The notes under the pieces: generated by a model
Told to the model about the DNA's origin: nothing
The model's database searches: none
What the model saw: the letters and a program-made list of their open reading frames with translations, nothing else
In this document: positions 1 to 9,500 of the stretch, one piece after another
Position numbering within the stretch: the first letter of the stretch is position 1
How the letters are laid out: each line of letters opens with the position of its first letter
Program-made: the position numbers and the translations under genes
Source: Chitinophagales bacterium
Lineage (GTDB): Bacteria > Bacteroidota > Bacteroidia > Chitinophagales > JADIYW01
NCBI GenBank assembly: GCA_019694955.1
Contig: JAIBAX010000002.1
Coordinates: 62,001-126,000 of the forward strand
Reading direction: 5' to 3'
Length of the DNA: 64,000 nucleotides

Positions 1-1
1 A

Positions 2-2098
2 ATCTATATCATACCGCCTAGCCGTGTCAGATACCTTTCCGATATAACGCAAAACAATAGAAATTATGATAATTGGGTAAAAGAACAAAGAGAGATAGCG
101 CAAGACTTGTACGCCATTAATCGTTTAAAGACGATTAAAAAAGACTTGGTTGAATTAACCGCGCTAGAAAAAGAAAAATCTGCATTACTACATCCAGAAA
201 ACAAAAAACTTATAGAAACGTGGGAACAAAAAAAACAATCCTATGCAAAAGATGAATTTGAGTTTCAGGTTCGAGACAAAGTTTTAAAAATAAAAGCAAA
301 TTCCACCTCCCTTTCCCATATAAAAATTCCTAAAGTAGCTCTTCCAAAATATGAGGCCTGGGGAGATATATTATATTGGAATTTACAGGAAAATGTTCCC
401 GGAGAATTTCCTTATACTGCCGGTGTTTTTCCCTTTAAACGGGAAAATGAAGACCCTACCAGAATGTTTGCTGGAGAAGGCGGTCCCGAAAGAACGAATA
501 AACGCTTCCATTATGTCTCATTGGGAATGCCGGCAAAGCGATTATCAACAGCCTTTGACTCAGTAACGCTTTATGGGGAAGACCCTGCTATCAGACCGGA
601 TATTTATGGAAAAATTGGCAATTCGGGCGTTTCTATCTGCACCTTGGATGATGCTAAGAAGCTATATTCAGGATTTGACCTCTGCAATCCTGCAACCTCT
701 GTCTCAATGACAATTAATGGTCCTGCGGCAACGATATGCGCTTTCTTCATGAATGCCGCCATCGATCAGCAATGCGAAAAATATATCTTCGCAAATAATC
801 TAGTTGACGAGGTGAAACAGAAAATTGCTGAAATTTATAAACAAAAAGATGCACAAATACCTACCTACAACGTTGATAATGAACGATTACCAGAAGGAAA
901 TGACGGCTTGGGTTTATTGCTGTTAGGCGTTACCGGAGATCAAGTTCTGCCAAAAGAAATCTATGAAAAAATAAAAGCAGACACACTTTCACAAGTAAGA
1001 GGAACTGTTCAGGCAGACATCTTAAAGGAAGACCAAGCGCAAAACACCTGTATCTTCTCTACCGAATTTTCATTAAAACTCATGGGTGATGTTCAGGAGT
1101 ATTTTGTGCAACATAAAGTAAGAAACTTCTATTCAGTATCTATTTCAGGGTACCATATTGCCGAGGCAGGTGCGAACCCCATTTCACAATTAGCATTTAC
1201 GTTGGCAAATGGGTTTTCCTTCGTGGAGTATTATCTTTCCAGAGGGATGCATATTGACGATTTTGCACCAAACCTGTCATTCTTTTTCTCCAATGGCGTC
1301 GATCCGGAATATGCCGTTATCGGTCGTGTGGCACGTAAGATATGGGCAAAAGCCATGAAATACCTTTACAAAGGGAATGACCGTTCACAAAAACTTAAAT
1401 ACCATATTCAGACATCCGGTCGCTCCTTACATGCACAGGAAATTGATTTTAATGATATCAGAACCACTTTGCAGGCGCTGTATGCCATATATGACAATTG
1501 CAACTCTTTACACACCAATGCTTACGATGAAGCTATTACAACGCCAACGGAAGAAAGCGTACGGCGCGCAATGGCAATACAGTTGATTATCAACAAGGAA
1601 CTAGGTTTGGCAAAAAATGAAAACCCCATACAAGGCGCATTCATTATCGAAGAGTTGACCGACTTAGTAGAAGAAGCAGTATATGCTGAATTTGACAGGC
1701 TCACTGAGCGTGGTGGTGTGTTAGGTGCGATGGAAACGATGTACCAACGCAGCAAAATTCAAGAGGAAAGCATGTATTATGAAATGAAAAAACATACAGG
1801 CGAACTTCCTTTGATAGGGGTGAATACCTTCCTCTCCTCAAAAGGCTCTCCCACCAATATCCCGCAAGAAGTCATACGTGCTACTACCGCCGAGAAAGAT
1901 CTTCAAATCAGCAACCTTAAAGCACTGCAAGAACGCAATAAAGAAGAAGCAAATCAATTGTTGACAAAGCTAAAAGATGCAGCACTCAACAACAAAAACC
2001 TCTTCGAAGTGCTGATGGAAACCGTCAAATACTGTAGTTTAGGACAAATCACCAACGCTTTATTCGAAGTGGGTGGACAGTACAGAAGAAATATGTAG
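2..2098 (+). CDS. icmF: Fused isobutyryl-CoA mutase, C-terminal part (5' end outside window)
   Basis: B12-dependent acyl-CoA mutase interconverting isobutyryl-CoA and n-butyryl-CoA. The frame is open to the left edge, so the first visible ATG-like start (a TTG at 107) is not the true start. The 35 residues before it ([11 protein letters not shown], then NYDNWVKEQ) match the linker that follows the G-protein domain in IcmF. The cobalamin-binding and MeaI-type GTPase domains, normally N-terminal in this roughly 1090-aa fusion, must lie upstream of the window. The visible part is the mutase TIM barrel: [43 protein letters not shown] and a C-terminal [11 protein letters not shown]. The Phe after TAGV sits where methylmalonyl-CoA mutases carry Tyr (RGPY), which argues for isobutyryl- rather than methylmalonyl-CoA. 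No acyl-CoA genes follow it here. Confidence 0.93.
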   Translation: MYIIPPSRVRYLSDITQNNRNYDNWVKEQREIAQDLYAINRLKTIKKDLVELTALEKEKSALLHPENKKLIETWEQKKQSYAKDEFEFQVRDKVLKIKANSTSLSHIKIPKVALPKYEAWGDILYWNLQENVPGEFPYTAGVFPFKRENEDPTRMFAGEGGPERTNKRFHYVSLGMPAKRLSTAFDSVTLYGEDPAIRPDIYGKIGNSGVSICTLDDAKKLYSGFDLCNPATSVSMTINGPAATICAFFMNAAIDQQCEKYIFANNLVDEVKQKIAEIYKQKDAQIPTYNVDNERLPEGNDGLGLLLLGVTGDQVLPKEIYEKIKADTLSQVRGTVQADILKEDQAQNTCIFSTEFSLKLMGDVQEYFVQHKVRNFYSVSISGYHIAEAGANPISQLAFTLANGFSFVEYYLSRGMHIDDFAPNLSFFFSNGVDPEYAVIGRVARKIWAKAMKYLYKGNDRSQKLKYHIQTSGRSLHAQEIDFNDIRTTLQALYAIYDNCNSLHTNAYDEAITTPTEESVRRAMAIQLIINKELGLAKNENPIQGAFIIEELTDLVEEAVYAEFDRLTERGGVLGAMETMYQRSKIQEESMYYEMKKHTGELPLIGVNTFLSSKGSPTNIPQEVIRATTAEKDLQISNLKALQERNKEEANQLLTKLKDAALNNKNLFEVLMETVKYCSLGQITNALFEVGGQYRRNM

Positions 2099-2150
2099 GC
2101 GTCGTACAGCGTAGTTCGTATTGTGTATTGCGACTAGCTTCCTTTGTATT

Positions 2151-2271
2151 CATGGTGATATTCGTATAGTGTATTAGGACCATTTTAGATCCATATTCTA
2201 TATTAATCGTTCATTATCAACGATTAATGCTTGTTTTCAAATGCTTACATAAAATTCGTGCATTCGTGGCA
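2151..2271 (+). repeat. Intergenic direct repeat, copy 1
   Basis: Begins CATGGTGATATTCGTATAG, runs through CCATTTTAG and TATTAATCGTTCATT, and ends ACATAAAATTCGTGCATTCGTGGCA. The same order of sub-motifs, with scattered substitutions and small gaps, occurs at 3417-3510 and 3598-3699. This copy has an 11-17 bp insertion that completes the 2202-2228 palindrome. Confidence 0.75.
2202..2228. repeat. Perfect 10-bp inverted repeat ATTAATCGTT / AACGATTAAT
   Basis: The arms at 2202-2211 and 2219-2228 are perfectly complementary around a 7-nt CATTATC loop. It belongs to a recurring TCGTTGAT/ATCAACGA-type palindrome family in this window (18349-18369, 21041-21053, 40500-40512, 40630-40646, 43250-43262). 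Confidence 0.7.
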
Positions 2272-2409
2272 TGGTGATATTTCTCGAAGGGAGTATTGCG
2301 ACCATTTTAGAGACCCTTTTAGTCTCCATTCTGCACATTGTGATATCAAAAGATTCCAAGTCCTCAAATTCCGTGAACGGTGAACTGAGCAACTATGAAC
2401 AACATACTA

Positions 2410-3198
2410 TTATTGTAACTGATTGATTTGGTTTCTGAGAGAATCCTTTAAAGATTTAGAGAAAATCTCTCTTCCCATGGCAGGCGCATTGAGTTTTAAC
2501 TCCCTAAAATTCGTTTCATCAATCTCTGTAAATTTCTTATCATTATCAATGTCAATTGCCGTTTTAATCAGTATGACATTTTTCTCAGGATAGTAAAAAT
2601 AATCAAAATACTGCTCATTCTCAGGAGTAATTTGCGTAAATTCTTTGCCGTTCAACTTCGAAGTGTAAAGCATGACAGCATCCTTAGAATTATACTTCTT
2701 ATCTAAGTTGATATCTCTTTTCACCACACGATAAAATATCAAGGGATTTGCGAACTCTTTATGGATGGCAAAAGATAAAATATGTAGCGTGTCATTCGTA
2801 AGCGGAAATGTATTACCATTTTCCTTTGCATAAAACAAAATATTCCTGATATCAAAATCTTCCTCCTGTTCATTAAAGAACTCGGAAGAAGCATTTTTGT
2901 CGTACAAGGCAACGTCTCGTTTCTTAAAACTTAGCTTATCTTCTGTTGCAGCATACAATCCTTGCTGGCTTTTTGTTATCTCAACACTTTCAGAAGATTC
3001 TTTTTCCTTCTCAACCAATTTTGGATTATAATTAGCCCCCACCGGAAATGCTAAAACGCTATCAAGCCCATAATCAACGGGATTGCCAATAATTAAAGCC
3101 AGTTCTTCGGGATGGGTGGCAATAGTTGGTTTATTTGGGCGATTACATCCTTGCAGCAACACAAATCCAAACAATAAAAAGAATAGTAGATATTTCAT
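2410..3198 (-). CDS. Hypothetical lipoprotein
   Basis: I do not recognise this 262-aa family. The N-terminus MKYLLFFLLFGFVLLQGC is a clear lipoprotein signal with Cys18 as the lipidated residue, so the protein should be anchored in the envelope. The mature part is soluble, rich in charged residues and has no membrane segment. It contains an ASSEFFNEQEEDFDIR stretch and an acidic DIDNDKKFTEIDE loop with EF-hand-like spacing, which I would not call a calcium site without structural support. It stands alone, convergent with icmF, and is flanked on both sides by copies of the same degenerate intergenic repeat. No promoter with a perfect -7 box is visible upstream. Confidence 0.75.
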   Translation of the reverse strand: MKYLLFFLLFGFVLLQGCNRPNKPTIATHPEELALIIGNPVDYGLDSVLAFPVGANYNPKLVEKEKESSESVEITKSQQGLYAATEDKLSFKKRDVALYDKNASSEFFNEQEEDFDIRNILFYAKENGNTFPLTNDTLHILSFAIHKEFANPLIFYRVVKRDINLDKKYNSKDAVMLYTSKLNGKEFTQITPENEQYFDYFYYPEKNVILIKTAIDIDNDKKFTEIDETNFRELKLNAPAMGREIFSKSLKDSLRNQINQLQ

Positions 3199-3416
3199 AT
3201 ATCAAAGATTCGTCTCTTTGTTTAAAGAATGAAGTTAAATTGTATCAATATACATCTGAAAAGCATAAAATAAGTTAAGATTCTAGATTTTATACTGCCA
3301 AGCACAAAAAACCACAATAAATCGCAATGCGTTCATTATCAACGAAAGGAAAACACAACTCTAAATTCGTGCATTCGTGGCAATTGTACAGCGTAGTTCG
3401 TATTGTGTATTGCGAC

Positions 3417-3510
3417 ATTCGCACAGTGCATTGCAACCATTTTAGTGCCTATTTATTGTATTAATCATTCATTTTCAAATACTTACATATAACTTGTGCA
3501 TTCGTGGCAA
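3417..3510 (+). repeat. Intergenic direct repeat, copy 2
   Basis: Carries the CCATTTTAG, TATTAATCATTCATTTTCAAATACTTACAT and GTGCATTCGTGGCAA sub-motifs in the same order as copies 1 and 3. It is followed by a second GTACAGCATAGTTCGTATT phrase. Confidence 0.75.
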
Positions 3511-3597
3511 TTGTACAGCATAGTTCGTATTACGACTTTCCAAAAAATCCATGCATTCAAGGCAAAACTTAGTGAAACTTTGCGCCTCCTTTGTGTG

Positions 3598-3699
3598 CAT
3601 GGTGATATTCATACAGTGCATTGCACCCATTTTAGTACCTGTTTCTTATATTAATCGTTCATTTTCAAATATTTACATAAAATTCGTGCATTCGTGGCA
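3598..3699 (+). repeat. Intergenic direct repeat, copy 3
   Basis: CATGGTGATATTCATACAG at the left end and AATTCGTGCATTCGTGGCA at the right end match copy 1 closely. The central TATTAATCGTTCATTTTCAAAT lacks the extra palindrome arm seen in copy 1. Confidence 0.75.
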
Positions 3700-3750
3700 A
3701 TACTTTGTGCCTGCTTTGTGTGCAGGATGATATGGTGAATTTGCCATCCA

Positions 3751-4932
3751 CTAATAATAACTAGCCCGATACGGATATCGTTTATAATACATGTCCTGAA
3801 CTGTCATGACCAAAATTCTTCTAAACTCATCCAAGTGCTCCTTTTTTGTGGCAGAAATAAATACGCAGTTGTGTTTGAACGACTTAGACAAGTTTTTCTT
3901 GAATTCTTCCAACAACTCATCTTTTACTTCTTCCGGCAAAAACTTATCAAAATATTTCTCTTTATAGGCGTCCATCTTGTTAAAAACCATGATAACAGGA
4001 ACATCTATTACACCTAATTCTGTCAAAGTGGTATTTACCACATCAATTTGTTCATGAAACTGCTCATGTGAAGCGTCTACAACGTGTAGGATGATATCCG
4101 ATTCGCGTGCTTCATCTAAAGTTGTCTTGAAGCTCTCTATCAAATTATGTGGCAACTTCCTTATAAAACCTACCGTATCGGAAAGCAAAAATGGTACATT
4201 GTCGATGACCACTTTCCTAACGGTAGTGTCTAAAGTAGCAAAGAGTTTGTTTTCTGCAAGGATATCGGCTTTGCTGATGACGTTCATAATCGTTGATTTT
4301 CCGACATTTGTATAGCCTACCAATGCCACCCGTATAAACTCACCCCTCGTTTTGCGCATCGTCTGACTTTGTGAGTCTAGTTTACGCAGTTGCTCCTTTA
4401 ATAGCGCAATTTTATCTTTCACCACCCTTCTGTCTGTTTCAATTTCCTTTTCTCCCGGTCCACGCATACCAATACCACCACGCTGCCGCTCCAAGTGCGT
4501 CCATAGTCCTTTTAAGCGAGGATACAAATATTGCATCTGCGCCAGCTCAACCTGCGTCTTTGCTTGTGCTGTTTGTGCACGTGAGGCAAAAATATCAAGA
4601 ATAAGTCCCGTTCTATCAACGATTTTCATCTTTAACTCCGCCTCTAAATTTCTAATCTGAGCGGGTGATAATTCATCATCAAAGATAACTGTTGACGCAT
4701 CTACCAGTACTGCATATTCAGCAATTTCTTTCACTTTTCCGGAGCCAATAAAGAAATTATGGTCGGGGTGATCCAATTTTTGTATGAACTTCTTGGTGGT
4801 AGTCGCACCAGCCGTTTCAGCTAAAAATGCCAATTCGTCCAAATACTCGTTAATCTTCTCTAGGGACTGCCCGGGCAAACATATTGCCGCCAAGACAACC
4901 TTCTCTTCTATTGTAGGGTTTATGACAATCAT
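3751..4932 (-). CDS. hflX: GTPase HflX
   Basis: Ribosome-associated GTPase of the Obg/HflX class, known in other bacteria to split stalled or stress-inactivated 70S ribosomes. At 393 aa it is family-typical. The N-terminal HflX domain has the glycine-rich RGGIGMRGPGE segment (residues 151-161). The G domain follows with P-loop GYTNVGKST (206-214), Thr-containing switch I region ATLDTTVR, DTVGF (252-256) and NKMD (318-321). The ATG lies 3 bp downstream of the arsR-like stop codon, so the two genes are surely co-transcribed and the regulator probably controls hflX dosage. Confidence 0.95.
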   Translation of the reverse strand: MIVINPTIEEKVVLAAICLPGQSLEKINEYLDELAFLAETAGATTTKKFIQKLDHPDHNFFIGSGKVKEIAEYAVLVDASTVIFDDELSPAQIRNLEAELKMKIVDRTGLILDIFASRAQTAQAKTQVELAQMQYLYPRLKGLWTHLERQRGGIGMRGPGEKEIETDRRVVKDKIALLKEQLRKLDSQSQTMRKTRGEFIRVALVGYTNVGKSTIMNVISKADILAENKLFATLDTTVRKVVIDNVPFLLSDTVGFIRKLPHNLIESFKTTLDEARESDIILHVVDASHEQFHEQIDVVNTTLTELGVIDVPVIMVFNKMDAYKEKYFDKFLPEEVKDELLEEFKKNLSKSFKHNCVFISATKKEHLDEFRRILVMTVQDMYYKRYPYRASYY

Positions 4933-4935
4933 TCG

Positions 4936-5241
4936 TTATTCTATCAATTTAAACAATTTCTTAAAAAGCTTCTCCGCCTTGCCTACACTTTTTAATTTCA
5001 AAGAGTATTCCGACTTCGTCCCAACGGCTCTTGCAGTGATCAATCCGGCGTTCTTCAACTCCTGTAAATGTTGGGAAACAGTAGATTGTGACAGCGATAA
5101 TTCACGTACAATTTCTCCACAAGTATACGCATCATTTTCTCCCAAAATCTTTAATATCGTCACCCGTGCAGGATGTGCCAACGCCTTCGCATAAACAGAA
5201 AGCTGAACATCATCTTCTTCATATTTAAAATCTAAAGCCAT
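4936..5241 (-). CDS. ArsR-family transcriptional regulator
   Basis: A 101-aa winged-helix repressor. Residues 18-30 (AKALAHPARVTIL) and the recognition region SLSQSTVSQHLQELKNAGLI are diagnostic of ArsR/SmtB proteins. The metal-sensing ELCVCDL motif is absent. The single Cys in the equivalent region (AYTCGEIV) makes classical arsenite or zinc sensing unlikely, so the signal is unknown. It is the first gene of a two-gene operon with hflX. A TAATCG-N8-CGATTA inverted repeat lies 12 bp upstream of its start and could be its autoregulatory operator. Confidence 0.9.
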   Translation of the reverse strand: MALDFKYEEDDVQLSVYAKALAHPARVTILKILGENDAYTCGEIVRELSLSQSTVSQHLQELKNAGLITARAVGTKSEYSLKLKSVGKAEKLFKKLFKLIE

Positions 5242-5590
5242 ATAGATTATTTTAATCGCAAATTAACGATTATTTTTATTAATTACAAATAACTTGCATA
5301 AAATTATCTCAGGATAAGCAATAGATAAGTTAATTCATCTTTTATGCTTTTCCCTCAGCTATACTACACTGTCGACAACTATTGACCATTGACTACTGAC
5401 AAATAATAAATAGCCTTATAACATTCCAATGTATCACATTTTATCTAATCCTGAATTTCAAATAGACAAAACCACAACGAAACGACGCCTAATATTTGTT
5501 AAAATCGAGCAATTAGCTGAAAAAATAACATCCTTTCCTATCTTTTTAGTATTTTGGCACTAATTATGAAGTTTTTGTCCTAAAACAAGC
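5242..5590. other. Divergent intergenic region
   Basis: About 350 bp of AT-rich DNA between the divergent arsR and DUF3089 genes. It should contain both promoters. A short phrase ATTGACCATTGACTACTGAC (5380-5399) resembles the GGTCAAT tandem array at 57.9 kb. A near-consensus box GTATTTTG lies at about 5549-5556, about 35 bp before the DUF3089 gene. Nothing else is recognised. Confidence 0.5.
5253..5272. promoter_or_regulatory. Possible ArsR operator (TAATCG-N8-CGATTA)
   Basis: Perfect 6-bp arms (5253-5258 and 5267-5272) separated by 8 bp, starting 12 bp upstream of the arsR start codon. This position is typical of autoregulated ArsR genes. The assignment rests on location and symmetry only. 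Confidence 0.35.
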
Positions 5591-6565
5591 ATGCGTACGA
5601 TACATTTCTGTTTATTTTGCCTTTTTATATCCGTCAGTTATAGCCAAACCACAGACTATAGTCTTTCTAACAATTGGGCGGCATTGCCCGGAAACGGTAG
5701 CAATGCTTCCTGGGTTCCTGAAGATACTGACTTAAAAGATCTTCAAGATTCAGCGAAAGCCGATGTTTTTTACATTCACCCTACCACACATCTTATTGGA
5801 TACAAAGGCAATAGTAGTATAGACAATAGAAACGTCAACAATTCTACTGACGAAGGGCCTATAAAATATCAAGCATCCGTATTTAATGGATCTTGCAAAA
5901 TATATGCCCCAAGATACCAACAAGCCGTTTTGCACAATTTCTTTACGAAAGACTCAGAAGCATCCAAACAAGCGTTTAACGTTGCTTATCAAGATGTTAA
6001 GGCGGCTTTCCAGTATTATCTCGATCATTACAATCAAGGAAGACCCATTATTATTGCAGGACATAGTCAGGGCGCTATGCATGCAAAAACGTTGTTAAAA
6101 GAATTCTTTGAAGGGAAGCCCCTTGAAAAACAATTGGTAGCAGCCTATGTCATTGGTTATCCCGTTGAAAAGGGCTATTTTTCCAGCCTACAACCCTGTG
6201 GTGACTCTACTCAAACAGACTGCTTTATTACCTATAGCACATTTGGGGAAGGTACAAAGTCTGATTGGTTCGATTATAGCCAAATGTTGTGTGTGAACCC
6301 ACTTTCGTGGAAAGCGGATGAAGATTATGTCGGATCAAAAACTCATTTGGGTGGTATCAACAAAAAAATGGAGGGAATCGCTACACAATTGACAGGATGC
6401 AGATGTGATGGCGGCAAACTTTTAGTACACAAACCGGAGGAAAATGGATTTATCCCACTTGCCGGAAAAAACTATCATCTATATGATTATCAACTATTTT
6501 ATATGAATATAAGAAAAAATATCCACGACCGAATTACAGAATTTTTAAAAAATAAACCACAATAA
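5591..6565 (+). CDS. DUF3089 family secreted alpha/beta hydrolase
   Basis: A 324-aa protein with an N-terminal signal peptide (MRTIHFCLFCLFISVSYSQ). The core matches DUF3089 (KADVFYIHPTTHLIG at residues 57-70, IIIAGHSQGAMHA at 153-165). Ser159 in GHSQG is the expected nucleophile of an alpha/beta-hydrolase, and the C-terminal region (residues 267-305) contains a conserved-looking THLGGINKKM segment. Reaction and substrate are unknown; family members are usually annotated as lipase- or esterase-like. The next gene starts 1 bp after its stop codon, so it is probably the first gene of an operon with the alpha-2-macroglobulin and serine hydrolase. Confidence 0.85.
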   Translation: MRTIHFCLFCLFISVSYSQTTDYSLSNNWAALPGNGSNASWVPEDTDLKDLQDSAKADVFYIHPTTHLIGYKGNSSIDNRNVNNSTDEGPIKYQASVFNGSCKIYAPRYQQAVLHNFFTKDSEASKQAFNVAYQDVKAAFQYYLDHYNQGRPIIIAGHSQGAMHAKTLLKEFFEGKPLEKQLVAAYVIGYPVEKGYFSSLQPCGDSTQTDCFITYSTFGEGTKSDWFDYSQMLCVNPLSWKADEDYVGSKTHLGGINKKMEGIATQLTGCRCDGGKLLVHKPEENGFIPLAGKNYHLYDYQLFYMNIRKNIHDRITEFLKNKPQ

Positions 6566-6566
6566 T

Positions 6567-9500
6567 ATGCATCATCACCATCAACTTTGGAAGAAATGGT
6601 TACTTACCTTCCTCCTTGCCCCGGTTTTTTCATTCACCTTTGCACAAAATGCAAATAATATGCCTGACAAAATGTACTCTAAGCAATGGAGCGAAATACA
6701 AAGCCTTGAAAATGAAGGAAAAACAAAAACAGCGCTAGAGAAAATTGACCTCTTGGTTAAGCAAGCGCAATCAGATAATAATCCAACACAGATTATTAAA
6801 GCGCTTTTCCATCGTTACAAATACATGATGGTCATAGAAGAAAATTCAGAATCTAAGATTGTACAAGAATTGCAAGATAGAATTGCAGGTGTCAATGGCA
6901 TCGAAAAAGCCCTACTGCAGTCCATCTTAGCAGAATGTCTGAACAATTATTACGAAAATAATTCTTGGCAGTTCCAAGATAGAACCAATGTAGAGGGCAA
7001 TGCAGCACCTACAGATTTCAAAACCTGGGATCAGAAACGCTTCAATGAAGAAACAAGGGCTTTATACCTTGCTTCCGTACAAGACGCTATCTTGTTGCAA
7101 TCAACAGATATTACTGCCATTGGTGATATCTTGACAGAAAAAGGAAAAGACTCCAAACTAAGACCAACCTTATACGACTTTTTGGTACATAGGGCAATAG
7201 ACCACTTTTCTAGTACTAACGAAAATGACGAAAAAGGAACGGATGAGTTTCTTATGGAAAGTACAACGTATTTCTCTTCTGCCAATGAATTTGCCAACTT
7301 TAGCATTCCTCCACCAAGAAATAATTACAAAAACTATGACGCCATCAAACTTTATCAGGAGTTGACAAAATTTTCCTTAAAAAGGAATAATATTCCCGTT
7401 TTAATCCAACTAGAACTGGAAAGACTATCTTTTGTTAATGCTTCATCGGTACACAGCGATAAAAAAGATTTATATAAGAAAGCGTTAGAAAGGCTCATAA
7501 ATGATTATACTTCTTATCCGGCAGTATCAAATGTTTATTACAATCTTATTAGCCACATACAAACAAACGCTTCCAAAACCGAAGAAGGCTATTCTTTAAA
7601 AAGAGCGGTTCAATTATGCGATGAAATCAATAAAAAGTATCCGGAAGAGCAAGGTAGTAAGAATTGTTTGGCATTAAAACAAACCATTCTAAACCCATCT
7701 ATACAAATACTTAATGAGAATTTCCTGAGCGCCAATAAGGCTTCAAAGGTGTTTATCGATTATAAAAATATCGATAAAGTATTCGTTAAAATTATACCAA
7801 TCAAAGCAACAGAAGATATTTATAAAAATAGAAATGGTGATGAGGTCTTAAAATTATTAAACAGCAAGAAAGTACTTAAATCTTGGTCTGTGGTGCTCCC
7901 CAATCCCGGCGATTATTGGAATCACACTACAGAGATTATGTTGGATGGTCTTGCCCCTGGAAAATATGTTATCATGGTGGCAACATCCGATAAATTCACC
8001 AAGAAGGAACAATGTGTTGCATATAAAATGGTACAAGCCACGAATATTGCCCTTATCACACAGAATGGACAGAATGTTATCAACTATTATGCACTAAATA
8101 GAATCACTGGTAGTCCTCTCGGCGGTGCCAAGATTGATGTTTATCAAAATAATTATGATTATAATTCACGTATCTATAAGAAAAACAAGGTTGCATCGTT
8201 AACTGCCGATGCAAATGGATGGGCATCATATGCTCCAGCCAACGTAGGTTATAATAACTATTATGCCACAGTCACTTATCAAAAAGAAGTTTTCGACCCA
8301 GTGTATGCACAGTATTTTTATGGCAACACACCACATCCCGAAACCAACCATACCGTTATACAGCTCTTTACCGATCGTTCTATTTACCGCCCAGGCCAGA
8401 AGGTTTATTTCAAAGGCATCGTTTTCATAAATCAAAGTTTGAAAAACGAAGTCGTTCCGGACTATAAAACCATCATTCACCTGAACGATGTAAATAATCA
8501 GGAAGTAGGAAAATTGGAAGTGACCTCAAATGAGTTTGGTTCATTCACAGGTAGTTTTGACCTGCCCGTTTCTGGATTGACGGGTACTTTTAGCTTGGTG
8601 ATTGAAACCCTTGCTTATCATAACATCCAAGTAGAAGAATACAAAAGACCCAAATTTGAAGTTGAAATACCCCCATTAGACAAATCGTTCACAATCAACG
8701 ACAAAGTAGTAGTAGTAGGAAAAGCAACCGCATATTCCGGTGCAAATATTGACGGCGCGGATGTAAATTATCGGGTAGTAAGAAAAACCATTTACCCGCG
8801 TTGGTGCTATTCATGGTATTATTGGTTCATGCCGAACATGAATGATGCTGAAAGAATTATTACAACCGGAACAACAAAAACGGATGCGAATGGAAACTTC
8901 ACCATCCCGTTCGAAGCCATCCCAGATTTAAGTGCAGATAAGAAGCTGTCTCCATTTTTCCATTATGAAATTCAGGCCGATGTCGTAGATATCACAGGAG
9001 AAACACATTCCGGTTCAACAATAGTAAAAGTAGGTTATGTCGGATTAGAAGCAGATATTCAAATAGCAGAAAATCTACAAAAAGACCAAAAAAATGAGCT
9101 AAAGGTTACTACCAATAACCTCAACGGTCAATTTGAAGCCGCTCAGGTGGAGGTGACGATTTATAAATTGAATGACTACACCATATTAAAGAAGGCTCGT
9201 TTATGGGAAATGCCCGACCAGTTCGTTATTTCAAAAGAACAACACGACAAGTATTTTCCAAATGATGTCTATAATGATGAAACAAATCCAAGCACATGGG
9301 AAATAGGAGCCTTAATTAAAAAAGAAGTTTTTAATACAAAAGATAAGAAATCCATCGAACTCTTGCCCAATACACTTATTCAATCGGGTGCTTATTTAGT
9401 AGAATTATCCACCAAAGATAAAAACGGACAGGCAGTAACTGTTAAAAAAATCATTTATGCGACTGCTTTTGAAGACAATAAATTGAGCCCGCCAAATGCA

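Larger units (their letters stand above)
2099..2409. other. Intergenic region with degenerate repeats
   Basis: A stretch of about 310 bp between convergent genes, with no credible ORF. It holds one copy of the roughly 100-bp direct repeat also found twice at 3.4-3.7 kb, a perfect 10-bp inverted repeat (2202-2228), and a short GTGAACGGTGAACTG phrase at about 2374-2388. The reverse complement of that phrase resembles the GTTCACGGTTCACAG phrases near 57.8 kb. I see no U-tailed hairpin that would clearly end icmF transcription. Confidence 0.7.
3199..3750. other. Repeat-rich intergenic region
   Basis: About 550 bp between the lipoprotein and hflX, filled by two tandem-like copies of the direct repeat and by short recurring phrases. 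These include GTGCATTCGTGGCAA (3370, 3487 and 3687 areas), GTACAGCGTAGTTCGTATTG and CTTTGTGCCTGCTTTGTGTG. No coding potential is apparent. The region starts with the upstream sequence of the lipoprotein gene and ends directly at the hflX stop. Confidence 0.7.

Noticed and set aside
6567-6581. MHHHHQ at the alpha-2-macroglobulin start as a cloning tag
   Set aside because: Only four His, natural flanking sequence and a normal signal peptide after it.
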